Part shown: positions 31,683 to 38,978 of the stretch, piece after piece
Position numbering within the stretch: the stretch's first letter is position 1
Layout: the number at the start of each line of letters is the position of its first letter
Origin: VRUE01 sp963695835
GTDB lineage: Bacteria > Actinomycetota > Thermoleophilia > Solirubrobacterales > 70-9
Direction: 5' to 3'
DNA: 64,000 nucleotides
Assembly: GCA_963695835.1 (NCBI GenBank)
Contig: CAVOHR010000001.1
Location: 372,001-436,000 of the forward strand
Notes under the pieces: model-generated
Seen by the model: the letters and a program-made list of their open reading frames with translations, nothing else
Told to the model about the DNA's origin: nothing
Database searches by the model: none
Position numbers and translations under genes: made by a program

Positions 31683-31975
31683 TCGAGGCGAAGGACGCCC
31701 GCATCCTGATCAGCGCGGTTGTCGTCTGGGAGGTCGCGATCAAGCGCAGGCTGGGCAAGCTGGAGGCGCCGGCCGACCTTCTCGAGCAATTGGAACGGGC
31801 GAGGGTCGAGCTGCTGTCGATCACCGCCCGCCACGCCGACCGAGTCGGCACGCTGCCCATGCACCACCGCGATCCCTTCGACCGCCTGCTCATCGCTCAA
31901 GCCGATATCGACGGTCTCACCCTCGTTACGGCCGACAGTGGGATGAGCGACTACGGGATAGACGTGGTCTGGTGA
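31683..31975 (+). pseudogene. 5'-truncated PIN-domain (VapC-like) toxin gene
   Basis: The open frame IEAKDARILISAVVVWEVAI, then KRRLGKLEAPADL, HHRDPFDRLLIAQA and LVTADSGMSDYGIDVVW matches the C-terminal about 95 residues of a VapC-type PIN nuclease. The first about 35 residues, which carry the first catalytic Asp (usually MxLLDTHVLLW), are absent. The coding part begins 12 nt after the dehydrogenase tail, so the gene was cut by the same rearrangement. A VapB antitoxin is not present. Confidence 0.72.
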
Positions 31976-32028
31976 CCGGGCGATCGTCCGCCAGCACCCC
32001 CAAAAGACGGCGCACCCAGCAATCATCT

Positions 32029-32060
32029 GAGAAGGACCGGGGCTCCCCCCGGTCCTTCTC
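32029..32060. terminator. Strong hairpin, likely transcription terminator
   Basis: GAGAAGGACCGGGG (32029-32042) and CCCCGGTCCTTCTC (32047-32060) pair perfectly over 14 bp with a CTCC loop. It lies downstream of the minus-strand repeat-protein gene ending at 32080. There is no clear U-tract. Confidence 0.65.
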
Positions 32061-32079
32061 TCGCTATCCCGGAGGGCTC

Positions 32080-32844
32080 TCAGCCGTTCAGGCAGTAGGC
32101 CAGCACCGTGATTTCGTGTGCCGCGCCGGTTGCGTTCGTTGCCTCAACGAACACCGCCTGGAGGAAATGGAACTGGTTCTGGATGTACAGACCCGCCGCA
32201 TTTGGCAAGGTCCAGATGTAGCCGCTGTCGAGCAGCACCTCTCCGGCGTTACATCCCGCGCCGACCAACTTTTGGCTGCCTGCCGCGACTTCTTCTTTGT
32301 TTTCGCGGATGCTGATCGAGCCGAGCTTCGACGCCGTGACCGAACCGCTGGCCAGCTTGGTGGCCGTTACAGCGCTGTTCCCGAGCTTCGGGTTGGTGAC
32401 CGCCAGTTCGCCTAGCTGACCGGTCGTAACGCCGAGGTCCGCAAGCTGCCCCGTGCCGACGGCTTTGTCGCCGAGCTTCGCCGTGGTGACTGCCTTTTCG
32501 CCAAGCTGGCCCGTCGTGACAGCTTTGTCGCCTAGTTTGGCCGTGGTGACCGCTTTGTCGCCCAGCTTCCCGCTCGTGACGGCGCCGTCGGCGATCTTTT
32601 CCTCGAGCACCGCAGCGGCGGCCAGCTTCGTTGCGGTCACGGAACCGTCCTTGATCTTCGCCGCGTTAACCGCGTTCTTCTTGATTTTCGCAGTGGTAAC
32701 CGCGTTCTTCTTCAGCTGCGTGGTGCCGACCGTGTTCTTGCCCAGGTGGCCAGCGGCGAAGGCGGTGGCGCCGCCGACGACCAGGAACACTGCGATGGAC
32801 GACATCACGTTGGCGTACGTGAGCCGCTTGCGGATCTGATTCAA
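32080..32844 (-). CDS. Secreted repeat protein (about 10-residue AVTTAKLGDK-type repeats)
   Basis: This 254-residue protein has an N-terminal basic stretch and a signal-like helix, RLTYANVMSSIAVFLVVGG then ATAFA. About 14 imperfect repeats of the type KAVTTAKLGDKAVTTGQLGE follow, likely to form a beta-solenoid or fibre-like stalk. The C-terminal about 70 residues form a globular head with two cysteines (GAGCNAGEVLL, VLAYCLNG). It is one of three tandem paralogues with the same leader. The TTG start at 32842-32844 has AAGGAG 6-7 nt upstream. The role is unknown; a surface or exported fibre is likely. Confidence 0.75.
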   Translation of the reverse strand: MNQIRKRLTYANVMSSIAVFLVVGGATAFAAGHLGKNTVGTTQLKKNAVTTAKIKKNAVNAAKIKDGSVTATKLAAAAVLEEKIADGAVTSGKLGDKAVTTAKLGDKAVTTGQLGEKAVTTAKLGDKAVGTGQLADLGVTTGQLGELAVTNPKLGNSAVTATKLASGSVTASKLGSISIRENKEEVAAGSQKLVGAGCNAGEVLLDSGYIWTLPNAAGLYIQNQFHFLQAVFVEATNATGAAHEITVLAYCLNG

Positions 32845-32850
32845 GAGAGC

Positions 32851-32916
32851 TCTCCTTGGGTCGCGGGAAGGGAGGAGCTCAGGGACGAGCCTCCCGGCCC
32901 AGTTGCAGGATGCCGG
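32851..32916. repeat. Conserved 66-bp 5' leader, copy 1
   Basis: The 66 bases upstream of the 32844 start are identical, apart from one base, to 33614-33679 before the next paralogue. They contain the Shine-Dalgarno sequence and a small hairpin (GGGAGG / CCTCCC). A -35-like TTGACGG lies upstream in both. Confidence 0.75.
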
Positions 32917-32992
32917 GCAGGATCACAGGTCGGTCGGTTCCCGTCAAGCCCCTTGACCGGTCTCTGCCGGCGGCACCCTCCAGCCGGCCGAG

Positions 32993-33047
32993 GCGCGCCG
33001 AGGCCGAGGCGGAAGGCAGCCTCGAGCCCCGGCGCGCGGCCGGCCGA
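32993..33047. pseudogene. Third, short remnant of the acyl-CoA dehydrogenase 3' end
   Basis: The bases encode RAEAEAEGSLEPRRA on the plus strand, matching the dehydrogenase tail at 31608-31660 (RAEAEAEGTLEPRHA) with conserved third positions over about 40 of 50 bases. It lies in the gap between two minus-strand repeat-protein genes and has no coding function there. Confidence 0.5.
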
Positions 33048-33056
33048 GAACCGGCC

Positions 33057-33608
33057 CTACGGGCCGCTGACCTTTCCCGCCTCGGCGCAGATCGCGAGAG
33101 CGACGATGAATGCATCTTCGCCGCTTTCGTTGTTGACGTAGCCGGCCCAGCCGGTGTTGCCGAATTTGCCGCTGCCGCCTCTATTGACGGGATAGGAGCT
33201 GTTGATGTTCTGTCCCAGTTCTTCTTCGGTGCTGTAGATGCCGCCGCCGGTCACGTGATACGCGCCTGGGCAGTCGGCCTCGACGTAGCTCTGTTCGCCG
33301 TTCGGATTTTCTTCGCTTTCCGTCACATAGATCAATTCTCCGAACGCGTCCTTGCCGGCCGGTCCGGCGGGACCTGCGGGGCCGGTGAGGCCTCGCGGCC
33401 CAGCGGGAAGCTGCCCCGCCTTGAAGTCGGCGGCCTGAAGCGAGTGGTTCTTGATTTTCGCCGTGGTAACCGCGTTCTTCTTCAGCTGCGTGGTGCCGAC
33501 CGTGTTCTTGCCGAGGGCGGCGAAGGCGGTGGCGCCGCCGACGACCAGGAACACCGCGATGGACGACATCACGTTCGCGTACGTGAGTCGCTTGCGTATC
33601 TGTTTCAA
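33057..33608 (-). CDS. Secreted protein with short collagen-like stretch, paralogue 2
   Basis: This 183-residue protein has the same leader as its neighbours (KRLTYANVMSSIAVFLVVGG), followed by only three repeats (NTVGTTQLKKNAVTTAKIKN). A Gly-x-x stretch follows (GPRGLTGPAGPAGPAGKD), which can form a short collagen-like triple helix, and then a globular C-terminal domain with cysteines (EADCPGAYHVTGGG, ALAICAEAG). The TTG start is preceded by AAGGAG. It is probably exported and trimeric by analogy to other bacterial collagen-like proteins. Confidence 0.75.
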   Translation of the reverse strand: MKQIRKRLTYANVMSSIAVFLVVGGATAFAALGKNTVGTTQLKKNAVTTAKIKNHSLQAADFKAGQLPAGPRGLTGPAGPAGPAGKDAFGELIYVTESEENPNGEQSYVEADCPGAYHVTGGGIYSTEEELGQNINSSYPVNRGGSGKFGNTGWAGYVNNESGEDAFIVALAICAEAGKVSGP

Positions 33609-33613
33609 GAAAT

Positions 33614-33679
33614 TCTCCTTGGGTCGCGGGAAGGGAGGAGCTCACGGACGAGCCTCCCGGCCCAGTTGCAGGATGCCGG
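33614..33679. repeat. Conserved 66-bp 5' leader, copy 2
   Basis: This is the partner of 32851-32916 with one mismatch. Upstream lies TTGACG with a 17-nt spacer to AATTGT, a plausible minus-strand promoter. Confidence 0.7.
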
Positions 33680-33798
33680 CACAATTTCACGGGCGGCTCC
33701 ACCCGTCAAGTTGGTTCAACTGGTCGGCGAGGCAATCGGAATCGTTCATGGCCAGACCACATGCGCGACAAAGGAGCCTCCCTCTCTCGCTCGGGAGC

Positions 33799-33832
33799 GA
33801 CCGGAGGCGGAGCGCAAGCCCCGCCTCCGGTC
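33799..33832. terminator. Strong hairpin between paralogues 2 and 3
   Basis: GACCGGAGGCGG (33799-33810) and CCGCCTCCGGTC (33821-33832) pair perfectly over 12 bp. It lies 10 nt after the stop of the minus-strand gene ending at 33843; a T-run is lacking. Confidence 0.6.
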
Positions 33833-33842
33833 TGCCGTGAGG

Positions 33843-34556
33843 CTAGGCGATCTTCTCGAGGATCCCTGAGAAGAAGCACTGGCCACCGTGGTTGGCCAGG
33901 TTGACGCCAACCGCCTGGTTGTCGAAGGCGATGACGGTGCCGTCGGGTGCGACGGCGGTGAATTCGCCGGATCCGGCCTCAATGTTGGGTTCGCCGGTCG
34001 TTTCCGACTCGCTGATCAGCTCCGCGATGTCGCCGACGTTGAACACGGCGAACTCATCGCCACTGTTGTCGTCCATCGCGGAATTGTTCTCCGAGGTGTA
34101 GAGCTGGAGTTCGGCAATGTCTTTGCCGGCGACGTTAATTTCGCAGCTGGCTTTGATCGTGAACGGGCCGACCTTGGCGACATCGCGGAGGCCCGCGCCG
34201 GTGAAGAGAGCGAACGGGGTGCGGCCGGAGAGGTTGCTCGCGGTCCCGGCGGTCGTCGCGTCGGTGGCGTGTGCCGCATTGGTGGCGTTGACCGCATTGG
34301 TGGCGCTCGGCACCGTGCCGAGCGACGACAGCTTGATCTTTGCTCCGGTCACCGCTTCCTTCTTGATTTTCGCCGTGGTCACCGCGTTCTTCTTGATTTT
34401 GGCCGTCGCCACGGCGTTCTTCTTCAGCTGCTTGGTGCCGACCGTGTTCTTGCCCAGGTGGCCGGCGGCGAAGGCGGTAGCGCCGCCGACGACCAGGAAG
34501 ACTGCGATCGACGACATCACGTTCGCGTACGTGAGTCGCTTGCGTATCTGGTTCAC
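33843..34556 (-). CDS. Secreted repeat protein, paralogue 3
   Basis: This 237-residue protein shares the leader NQIRKRLTYANVMSSIAVFL and a repeat stalk (NTVGTKQLKKNAVATAKIKK and so on), then Asn-Ala-Thr-rich repeats (AVNATNAAHATDATTAG). A C-terminal domain follows with two cysteines (IKASCEINVAG, GGQCFFSG) that looks like a beta-sandwich. The GTG at 34556 is chosen because AAAGGAGAT lies 6 nt upstream and the leader then aligns with the other two; the frame stays open further upstream. Confidence 0.74.
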   Translation of the reverse strand: MNQIRKRLTYANVMSSIAVFLVVGGATAFAAGHLGKNTVGTKQLKKNAVATAKIKKNAVTTAKIKKEAVTGAKIKLSSLGTVPSATNAVNATNAAHATDATTAGTASNLSGRTPFALFTGAGLRDVAKVGPFTIKASCEINVAGKDIAELQLYTSENNSAMDDNSGDEFAVFNVGDIAELISESETTGEPNIEAGSGEFTAVAPDGTVIAFDNQAVGVNLANHGGQCFFSGILEKIA

Positions 34557-34716
34557 GAGGGATCTCCTTTTGTAGTGGCAGGGGCCCGTTGGAGGGCCGC
34601 TCGGCCCGGTTGAGGGTAAGGCCACAGTGGCAGGTCCCCGTCCTCCCCGTCAACTCCGTGATGGACAACCGGTCGAACCGCCCTTGCCCAGCGAGCCACA
34701 CAGTGCTCGTGGGGGC

Positions 34717-35781
34717 TCAGCCCTGCCGCTCGGCCTCCTCGGCGGCCTCGGCCAGGCGCTCGACCAGGCGGGCGAAGTGCTCGATGCCGGGGTCGACCTT
34801 GCCGTACTGGCCGGCGGCGTAGCGGGCGTAGACGCCCTCGAGGATGATCGCCAGCTTCCAGTAGCCGAGGGCGACGAAGAAGTCGAGCTGGGAGAGGTCG
34901 CGGCCGGAGCGCTCGGCGTAGCGGTCGCGCAGCTCGTCGCGGCTCGGGAAGCCGGGCGCGAGGTTGGCCGGCTGGCCGAGGGCGATCGTCTCCTCGCCGC
35001 GCTCGGGCCAGTAGACCATCAGCAGGCCGACGTCGGCGAGCGGGTCGCCGAGCGTGCAGAGCTCCCAGTCGACCACGGCCGCGACCTCCCCGGCCGGGGT
35101 GAGGATCATGTTGTCGAGCCGGTAGTCGCCGTGGACGATCGTCGCCGGACCCTGCTCGGGGATGCGCGCGGCGAGCCGCTCGTGGACCGCGTCGATCGCC
35201 GCCAGCTCGCGCGTCTTCGACTTCTCCCACTGACCGTGCCAGCGGCGCAGCTGGCGGGCCACGTAGTCCTCCTTGCGGCCGAGGTCGCCGAGCCCGACCG
35301 CGTCGGGATCGACGGCGTGGATCGCGACCAGGGTGTCGGCGACGCGCTCGCCGATCGCCCGCCGGTCGGCCTCCTCGGGGAAGGCCTCGGCCTCGGCGAG
35401 CCCGCGCAGGATCGGCCCCTCGACGAACTCCATCACGTAGAAGGGCGCTCCGTTGACGCTCTCGTCCTCGCAGAGGCCGACCACCGGCGCGACCGGCACC
35501 TCGGTCGGTCCCAGCGCCGAGACGACCTTGTGCTCGCGGGCCATGTCGTGGGCCGAGCCGAGCCGCCTGCCGAGCGGCGGCCGGCGCAGCGCCCAGCGGC
35601 GTCCGGCCGAGTCGGTGACGCGGTAGGTGAGGTTCGAATGGCCGCCGGAGATCCGCTCGAAGGCGAGCGGCGGCGCGGCGCCCTCGACGTGCTCGCCGAA
35701 CCAGCCCTCGACGCCGGCCCGGTCGATCCCCTCCGGCGTCGCCGCGACGCCGTCGGCGGCGCCTGTAGCCTCGTCGCCCAT
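34717..35781 (-). CDS. APH-family phosphotransferase (ACAD10/11-type kinase domain)
   Basis: This 354-residue protein belongs to the aminoglycoside-phosphotransferase-like kinase family. It shows GGHSNLTYRVTDSAGRRWAL at the N-lobe, the catalytic loop VHGDYRLDNMIL, and the metal-binding VVDWELCTLGDPLADVG. This subclass is linked to acyl-CoA dehydrogenases of the ACAD10/11 type, where it phosphorylates hydroxyacyl-CoA, rather than to antibiotic resistance. A dehydrogenase of that general class lies at 25802, 8 kb away. TATGCT lies 9 nt before the ATG, so it is probably leaderless. Confidence 0.87.
   Translation of the reverse strand: MGDEATGAADGVAATPEGIDRAGVEGWFGEHVEGAAPPLAFERISGGHSNLTYRVTDSAGRRWALRRPPLGRRLGSAHDMAREHKVVSALGPTEVPVAPVVGLCEDESVNGAPFYVMEFVEGPILRGLAEAEAFPEEADRRAIGERVADTLVAIHAVDPDAVGLGDLGRKEDYVARQLRRWHGQWEKSKTRELAAIDAVHERLAARIPEQGPATIVHGDYRLDNMILTPAGEVAAVVDWELCTLGDPLADVGLLMVYWPERGEETIALGQPANLAPGFPSRDELRDRYAERSGRDLSQLDFFVALGYWKLAIILEGVYARYAAGQYGKVDPGIEHFARLVERLAEAAEEAERQG
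35759..35780. repeat. 22-bp exact repeat flanking the second DUF4143 gene, left copy
   Basis: GCGCCTGTAGCCTCGTCGCC and the two following bases (CA) are the first codons of the APH-type gene (minus strand) and recur exactly at 37245-37266. Downstream similarity continues in part: TGAGCCCTTCGCTCGC at 35817 against TGAGCCCGTCGCTCGC in the histidine kinase gene. Confidence 0.7.
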
Positions 35782-35855
35782 AGCCGAGCAAGCATATTCC
35801 CGACGACGTTCAAGGCTGAGCCCTTCGCTCGCGGAGAAGCCCGGACGGGGCGGAG

Positions 35856-37133
35856 CTACGCAGGCCCCGCCCGCCAGAGGCGATCTACGGGTAGGGCGTG
35901 AAGGCGATCGTCGTGGGTAAAGGCGTGGCGGCCGAGGTGCAGGACGACGCCGCCCAGGAACCGCTCGCCGAGCGCGTCGCGCAGCTTTCGCAGACTGCGG
36001 AACTGCGGTTCCCGCACGCGCTCACCGGCCTTGACCTCGATCGCGGCGACCGCTCCGTCATCCCGTTCGAGGATCAGATCGACCTCGTCGCCATCGTGAG
36101 TGCACCAGTGCCCGGGCTGTGCAGGGGTCTCCATCCAGCCGGCCTGCTTGAGCACCTCCGCGACGCAGAACGTCTTCAGCAGATGCCCGAGCTCGGTCAT
36201 CGCCTGTGGTTGAGCTGCTGCGAGCCGCGGGCCCGAGACCCGCAACATCCGCCCGGCTACGCCCGAGTCGACGAGGTGGAGCTTCGGCTTCGGCGATGCG
36301 CGGGCCCGCAGCGTCGTGCCCCAAGCCGGGAGCCTGTGGATCACGAAGGCCGCCTCGAGCAGCTGGACGTAATGCTCGGCGGTCGCGCGCTCGAGCCCGA
36401 CCTCGGCGGCCACGCGACTGACGTTGAGCACCTGAGCGGTCTGGCCGCAGAGGTGAGCGACCAGGCGGGGCATCTTCTCCCGCTGCCTGATGCTCGACAG
36501 CTCTGCGACGTCGCGGTCGAGCACAAGGTTGAGGTAGTCGTCGAACCAGCGGTTGCGGCCAGCGCCCCCCCTGCGGGATACCGCGAGCGGGAAGCCGCCT
36601 CGCAGCAGGCGGTCCACGTACTCCTCCCGCGAGGTGACAGACGCGGCGGGTGTGACCAGGGTCGCCGGATCGGTCAGTAGCCGCTCGACGAATCGCTCCT
36701 CGGCCCCGTCGATCTCCCCCTGCGAGAGCGGCCAGAGGGTAACCACGTGCAGGCGGCCGGTCAGCGACTGCGCCGCCGTCGGGAGGCTCGAGTAGCGGGT
36801 AGATCCGGTCAAGACGAAGCGCCCCGGCCTCAGATCGCGGTTGAGCTCCGCCTTGATCGCGTCGAGGATCGCGGGGACGTGCTGGTACTCGTCGAAGAAG
36901 ACAGGCGGCTCGGCGGCGGCGAAAGCCGACGGGCTGGCGTCCACCGCGTCGCGCGTCTCAGGATCGTCGAGGTCGACGATCGAGTGCCCTGCCGACGCTG
37001 CCAGAGACCGCACCATGGTCGACTTGCCGACGGTCCTGGCCCCGTGGACGGCGACGACGGGCTCCTCGACCATGAGGCGCTCCACCAGGGGTTCGAGACG
37101 GCGCGCAAAGGGCTGCGAACGAGGATGCGACAC
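35856..37133 (-). CDS. ATPase with DUF4143 domain (AAA_14 family), second copy
   Basis: This 425-residue protein has Walker A VVAVHGARTVGKSTMVRSL, Walker B EPPVFFDEYQHVPAILDAIK and RFVLTGSTRYSSLP. Its DUF4143 domain carries VSRVAAEVGLERATAEHYVQL, LHLVDSGVAGRMLRVSG and a nuclease-like end HDGDEVDLILERDDG with AIEVKAGERV. It is diverged from the 28419 gene (roughly a third of residues identical by eye). GTG start. It sits alone between the divergent APH and histidine kinase genes and is flanked by a short direct duplication, consistent with a late insertion. Confidence 0.86.
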   Translation of the reverse strand: MSHPRSQPFARRLEPLVERLMVEEPVVAVHGARTVGKSTMVRSLAASAGHSIVDLDDPETRDAVDASPSAFAAAEPPVFFDEYQHVPAILDAIKAELNRDLRPGRFVLTGSTRYSSLPTAAQSLTGRLHVVTLWPLSQGEIDGAEERFVERLLTDPATLVTPAASVTSREEYVDRLLRGGFPLAVSRRGGAGRNRWFDDYLNLVLDRDVAELSSIRQREKMPRLVAHLCGQTAQVLNVSRVAAEVGLERATAEHYVQLLEAAFVIHRLPAWGTTLRARASPKPKLHLVDSGVAGRMLRVSGPRLAAAQPQAMTELGHLLKTFCVAEVLKQAGWMETPAQPGHWCTHDGDEVDLILERDDGAVAAIEVKAGERVREPQFRSLRKLRDALGERFLGGVVLHLGRHAFTHDDRLHALPVDRLWRAGPA

Positions 37134-37244
37134 CGCCTCAGCATGACATAAACCTAAAAATGGAGAGGCTTGGAACTTGAAACTGGAGAAGCTCTAACCT
37201 GCGAAATGGAGCAGCCGGGGCGCGCCGCGGCGATGCTTCCCTCT

Positions 37245-37266
37245 GCGCCTGTAGCCTCGTCGCCCA
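37245..37266. repeat. 22-bp exact repeat flanking the second DUF4143 gene, right copy
   Basis: This is an exact copy of 35759-35780 in the gap upstream of the histidine kinase gene, where it has no coding role. Confidence 0.7.
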
Positions 37267-37341
37267 CGGCAAAGCACAACTGTCGCGACTTCCTCGTCTC
37301 CAGGAATCTCCGCTTGTATAGGAAAAACGAGATACGACCGC

Positions 37342-38613
37342 ATGACGCTTAAGCGACGACATCTCAGGTTGAGCCCGTCGCTCGCCAACCGGCTGACGAT
37401 CGGCTTCGCGATCGCCTTCGCGCTGCTCACCGGCCTCGCCGTGATCGGCGTCGCCCGCTTCATCCAGCAGCGCCAGGACTTCGAGGACGCGACCGCGCGC
37501 TCCTACCAGCGCGAGATCGAGGCCCGCACCCGGCTCTCGGAAGGCGTGCATCCCGCCGCGGCGCGGGCGACGATCGCCGCCCAGCAGCAGCGCCGTCAGA
37601 CGCTTCGCGACGAGATCTCCAACCAGACCCGCGACACGGCGCTGCTGGTCGGCGCCGGGCTGATCGCCGGCCTCACGGGGGCGGCGCTGCTGTTCAGCGG
37701 CCTGATCTCCTCGATGCGCCGGCCGCTCGAGGACCTGGTCGCGGCATCCGAACGGCTCGCCGGCGGCGACCTGGAAGCGCGGGTCAAGGTCGGCGGGCTC
37801 TCCGAGACGGCGTCGCTCGGCCGCGCCTTCAACGAGATGGCCGAGGAGCTGCAGCGCCGGGCCGGCGAACGCGACCAGCTCGCCCGGATGAAAGACGAGT
37901 TCGTGCTGACCGCATCGCACGAGCTGCGCAGCCCGCTGACCTCGGTGCAGGGGTTCGCCGAGATCCTGATGCTGGAGCGCGAGAAGCTGAGCCCGAAGCA
38001 GGCCGACACGGTCGAGATCATCCTCGACAACAGCCGCCACCTGGTCCGCCTGCTCAACGACCTGCTCGACCTCGCTCGCAGCGACGCCGGGCAGCTGAAG
38101 ATCGAGCCGGCGCCGACCGAGCCGGCGACGCTGGTCGCCGACGCCGTGCGGGCGATCCGCAGTCAGGTCGAGGCCCGCGGCCAGACGCTGAGCGAGGAGG
38201 TCGAGCCCGGCCTGCCCAACGTCGCGGCCGACCGCGACCGGATTCGCCAGGTAATGGTCAACCTGCTTGCGAATGCGAACGAGTACTGCCCGGAAGGAGC
38301 GGAGATCGGGGTAAGGGCGAGGCGCGTCGCCGACGAAGTGGAGATCAGCGTGATCGACGACGGACAGGGCATCCCCGAGGGCCAGCTGGAGCACATCTTC
38401 GATCGCTTCACGCGCGGCGACGCCGGCATGACCCAGCGCGTCGGCGGGACCGGGCTGGGCCTGGCGATCTCCAAGTCCCTGGTCGAGCTGCACGGCGGCA
38501 CGATCGCCGCCGAGTCGACCCCCGGCAGCGGCTCCAGCTTCAGCTTCCGCCTGCCCGCGGCTCGTGCTGCGAGCGCTGCGCCGGCCGAGCCGGCAGAGGC
38601 GGAGGCGCGGTGA
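37342..38613 (+). CDS. Sensor histidine kinase
   Basis: This 423-residue protein has two membrane segments (about residues 19-38 and 92-117) that flank a short extracellular domain of about 50 residues (QQRQDFEDATARSYQREIEA). A HAMP domain follows (RPLEDLVAASERLAGGDLEA), then a HisKA domain with the phosphorylated His in TASHELRSPLTSVQGFAEIL. The HATPase domain has N-box NLLANANEYCPEG, G1 VIDDGQGIPEG and G2 GGTGLGLAISKSLVELHGG. The stop overlaps the start of a receiver-only response regulator, its likely partner. The stimulus is unknown. Confidence 0.92.
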   Translation: MTLKRRHLRLSPSLANRLTIGFAIAFALLTGLAVIGVARFIQQRQDFEDATARSYQREIEARTRLSEGVHPAAARATIAAQQQRRQTLRDEISNQTRDTALLVGAGLIAGLTGAALLFSGLISSMRRPLEDLVAASERLAGGDLEARVKVGGLSETASLGRAFNEMAEELQRRAGERDQLARMKDEFVLTASHELRSPLTSVQGFAEILMLEREKLSPKQADTVEIILDNSRHLVRLLNDLLDLARSDAGQLKIEPAPTEPATLVADAVRAIRSQVEARGQTLSEEVEPGLPNVAADRDRIRQVMVNLLANANEYCPEGAEIGVRARRVADEVEISVIDDGQGIPEGQLEHIFDRFTRGDAGMTQRVGGTGLGLAISKSLVELHGGTIAAESTPGSGSSFSFRLPAARAASAAPAEPAEAEAR

Positions 38614-38978
38614 TGGCGCGCGTCCTCGTCGCCGACGACTCGGAGACGATCCTGCTGCTGATGCGGACGCGCCTGGAGATGGAGGGCCACGAGGTCGAGA
38701 CCGCCGCCGACGGCCAGGAGGTGATGGACGCGCTGCGCGCCGACGGCGGGCCGAAGCCCGACCTGCTGCTGCTCGACGCGATGATGCCGCAGGTGTCCGG
38801 GATCGACGCCCTGCGCGAGCTGCGCGCCGCCGGAGTCGAGACGCCGGCGCTGATCGTCAGCGCCCACAAGGAGGCGAACGGCGACGGCGACGAGACGCTG
38901 GGGATCAGCGGCTACGTCAGCAAGCCGATCGACTTCGAGGCGCTGTTCGAGCGAATCGCCGAGCTGACCGGCGACTAG
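38613..38978 (+). CDS. Single-domain response regulator
   Basis: This 121-residue protein is a CheY-type receiver domain with no output domain. The acidic pocket is VADDSETI, the phospho-accepting Asp lies in DLLLLDAMMPQVSG, and the conserved Thr/Ser and Lys lie in LIVSAHKE and YVSKPID. ATG 38613 overlaps the kinase stop (TGATG). It may relay phosphate or act by protein contact. Its end overlaps the convergent helicase gene by 4 nt. Confidence 0.9.
   Translation: MARVLVADDSETILLLMRTRLEMEGHEVETAADGQEVMDALRADGGPKPDLLLLDAMMPQVSGIDALRELRAAGVETPALIVSAHKEANGDGDETLGISGYVSKPIDFEALFERIAELTGD

Noticed and set aside
32030..34600. Possible phage tail-fibre cluster because of the repetitive fibre-like proteins
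   Set aside because: No other phage structural, packaging or integrase genes are nearby, and the proteins have secretion signals.
34717..35781. Antibiotic-resistance aminoglycoside phosphotransferase
   Set aside because: Sequence pattern and length fit the ACAD10/11-type kinase subclass; nothing points to resistance.
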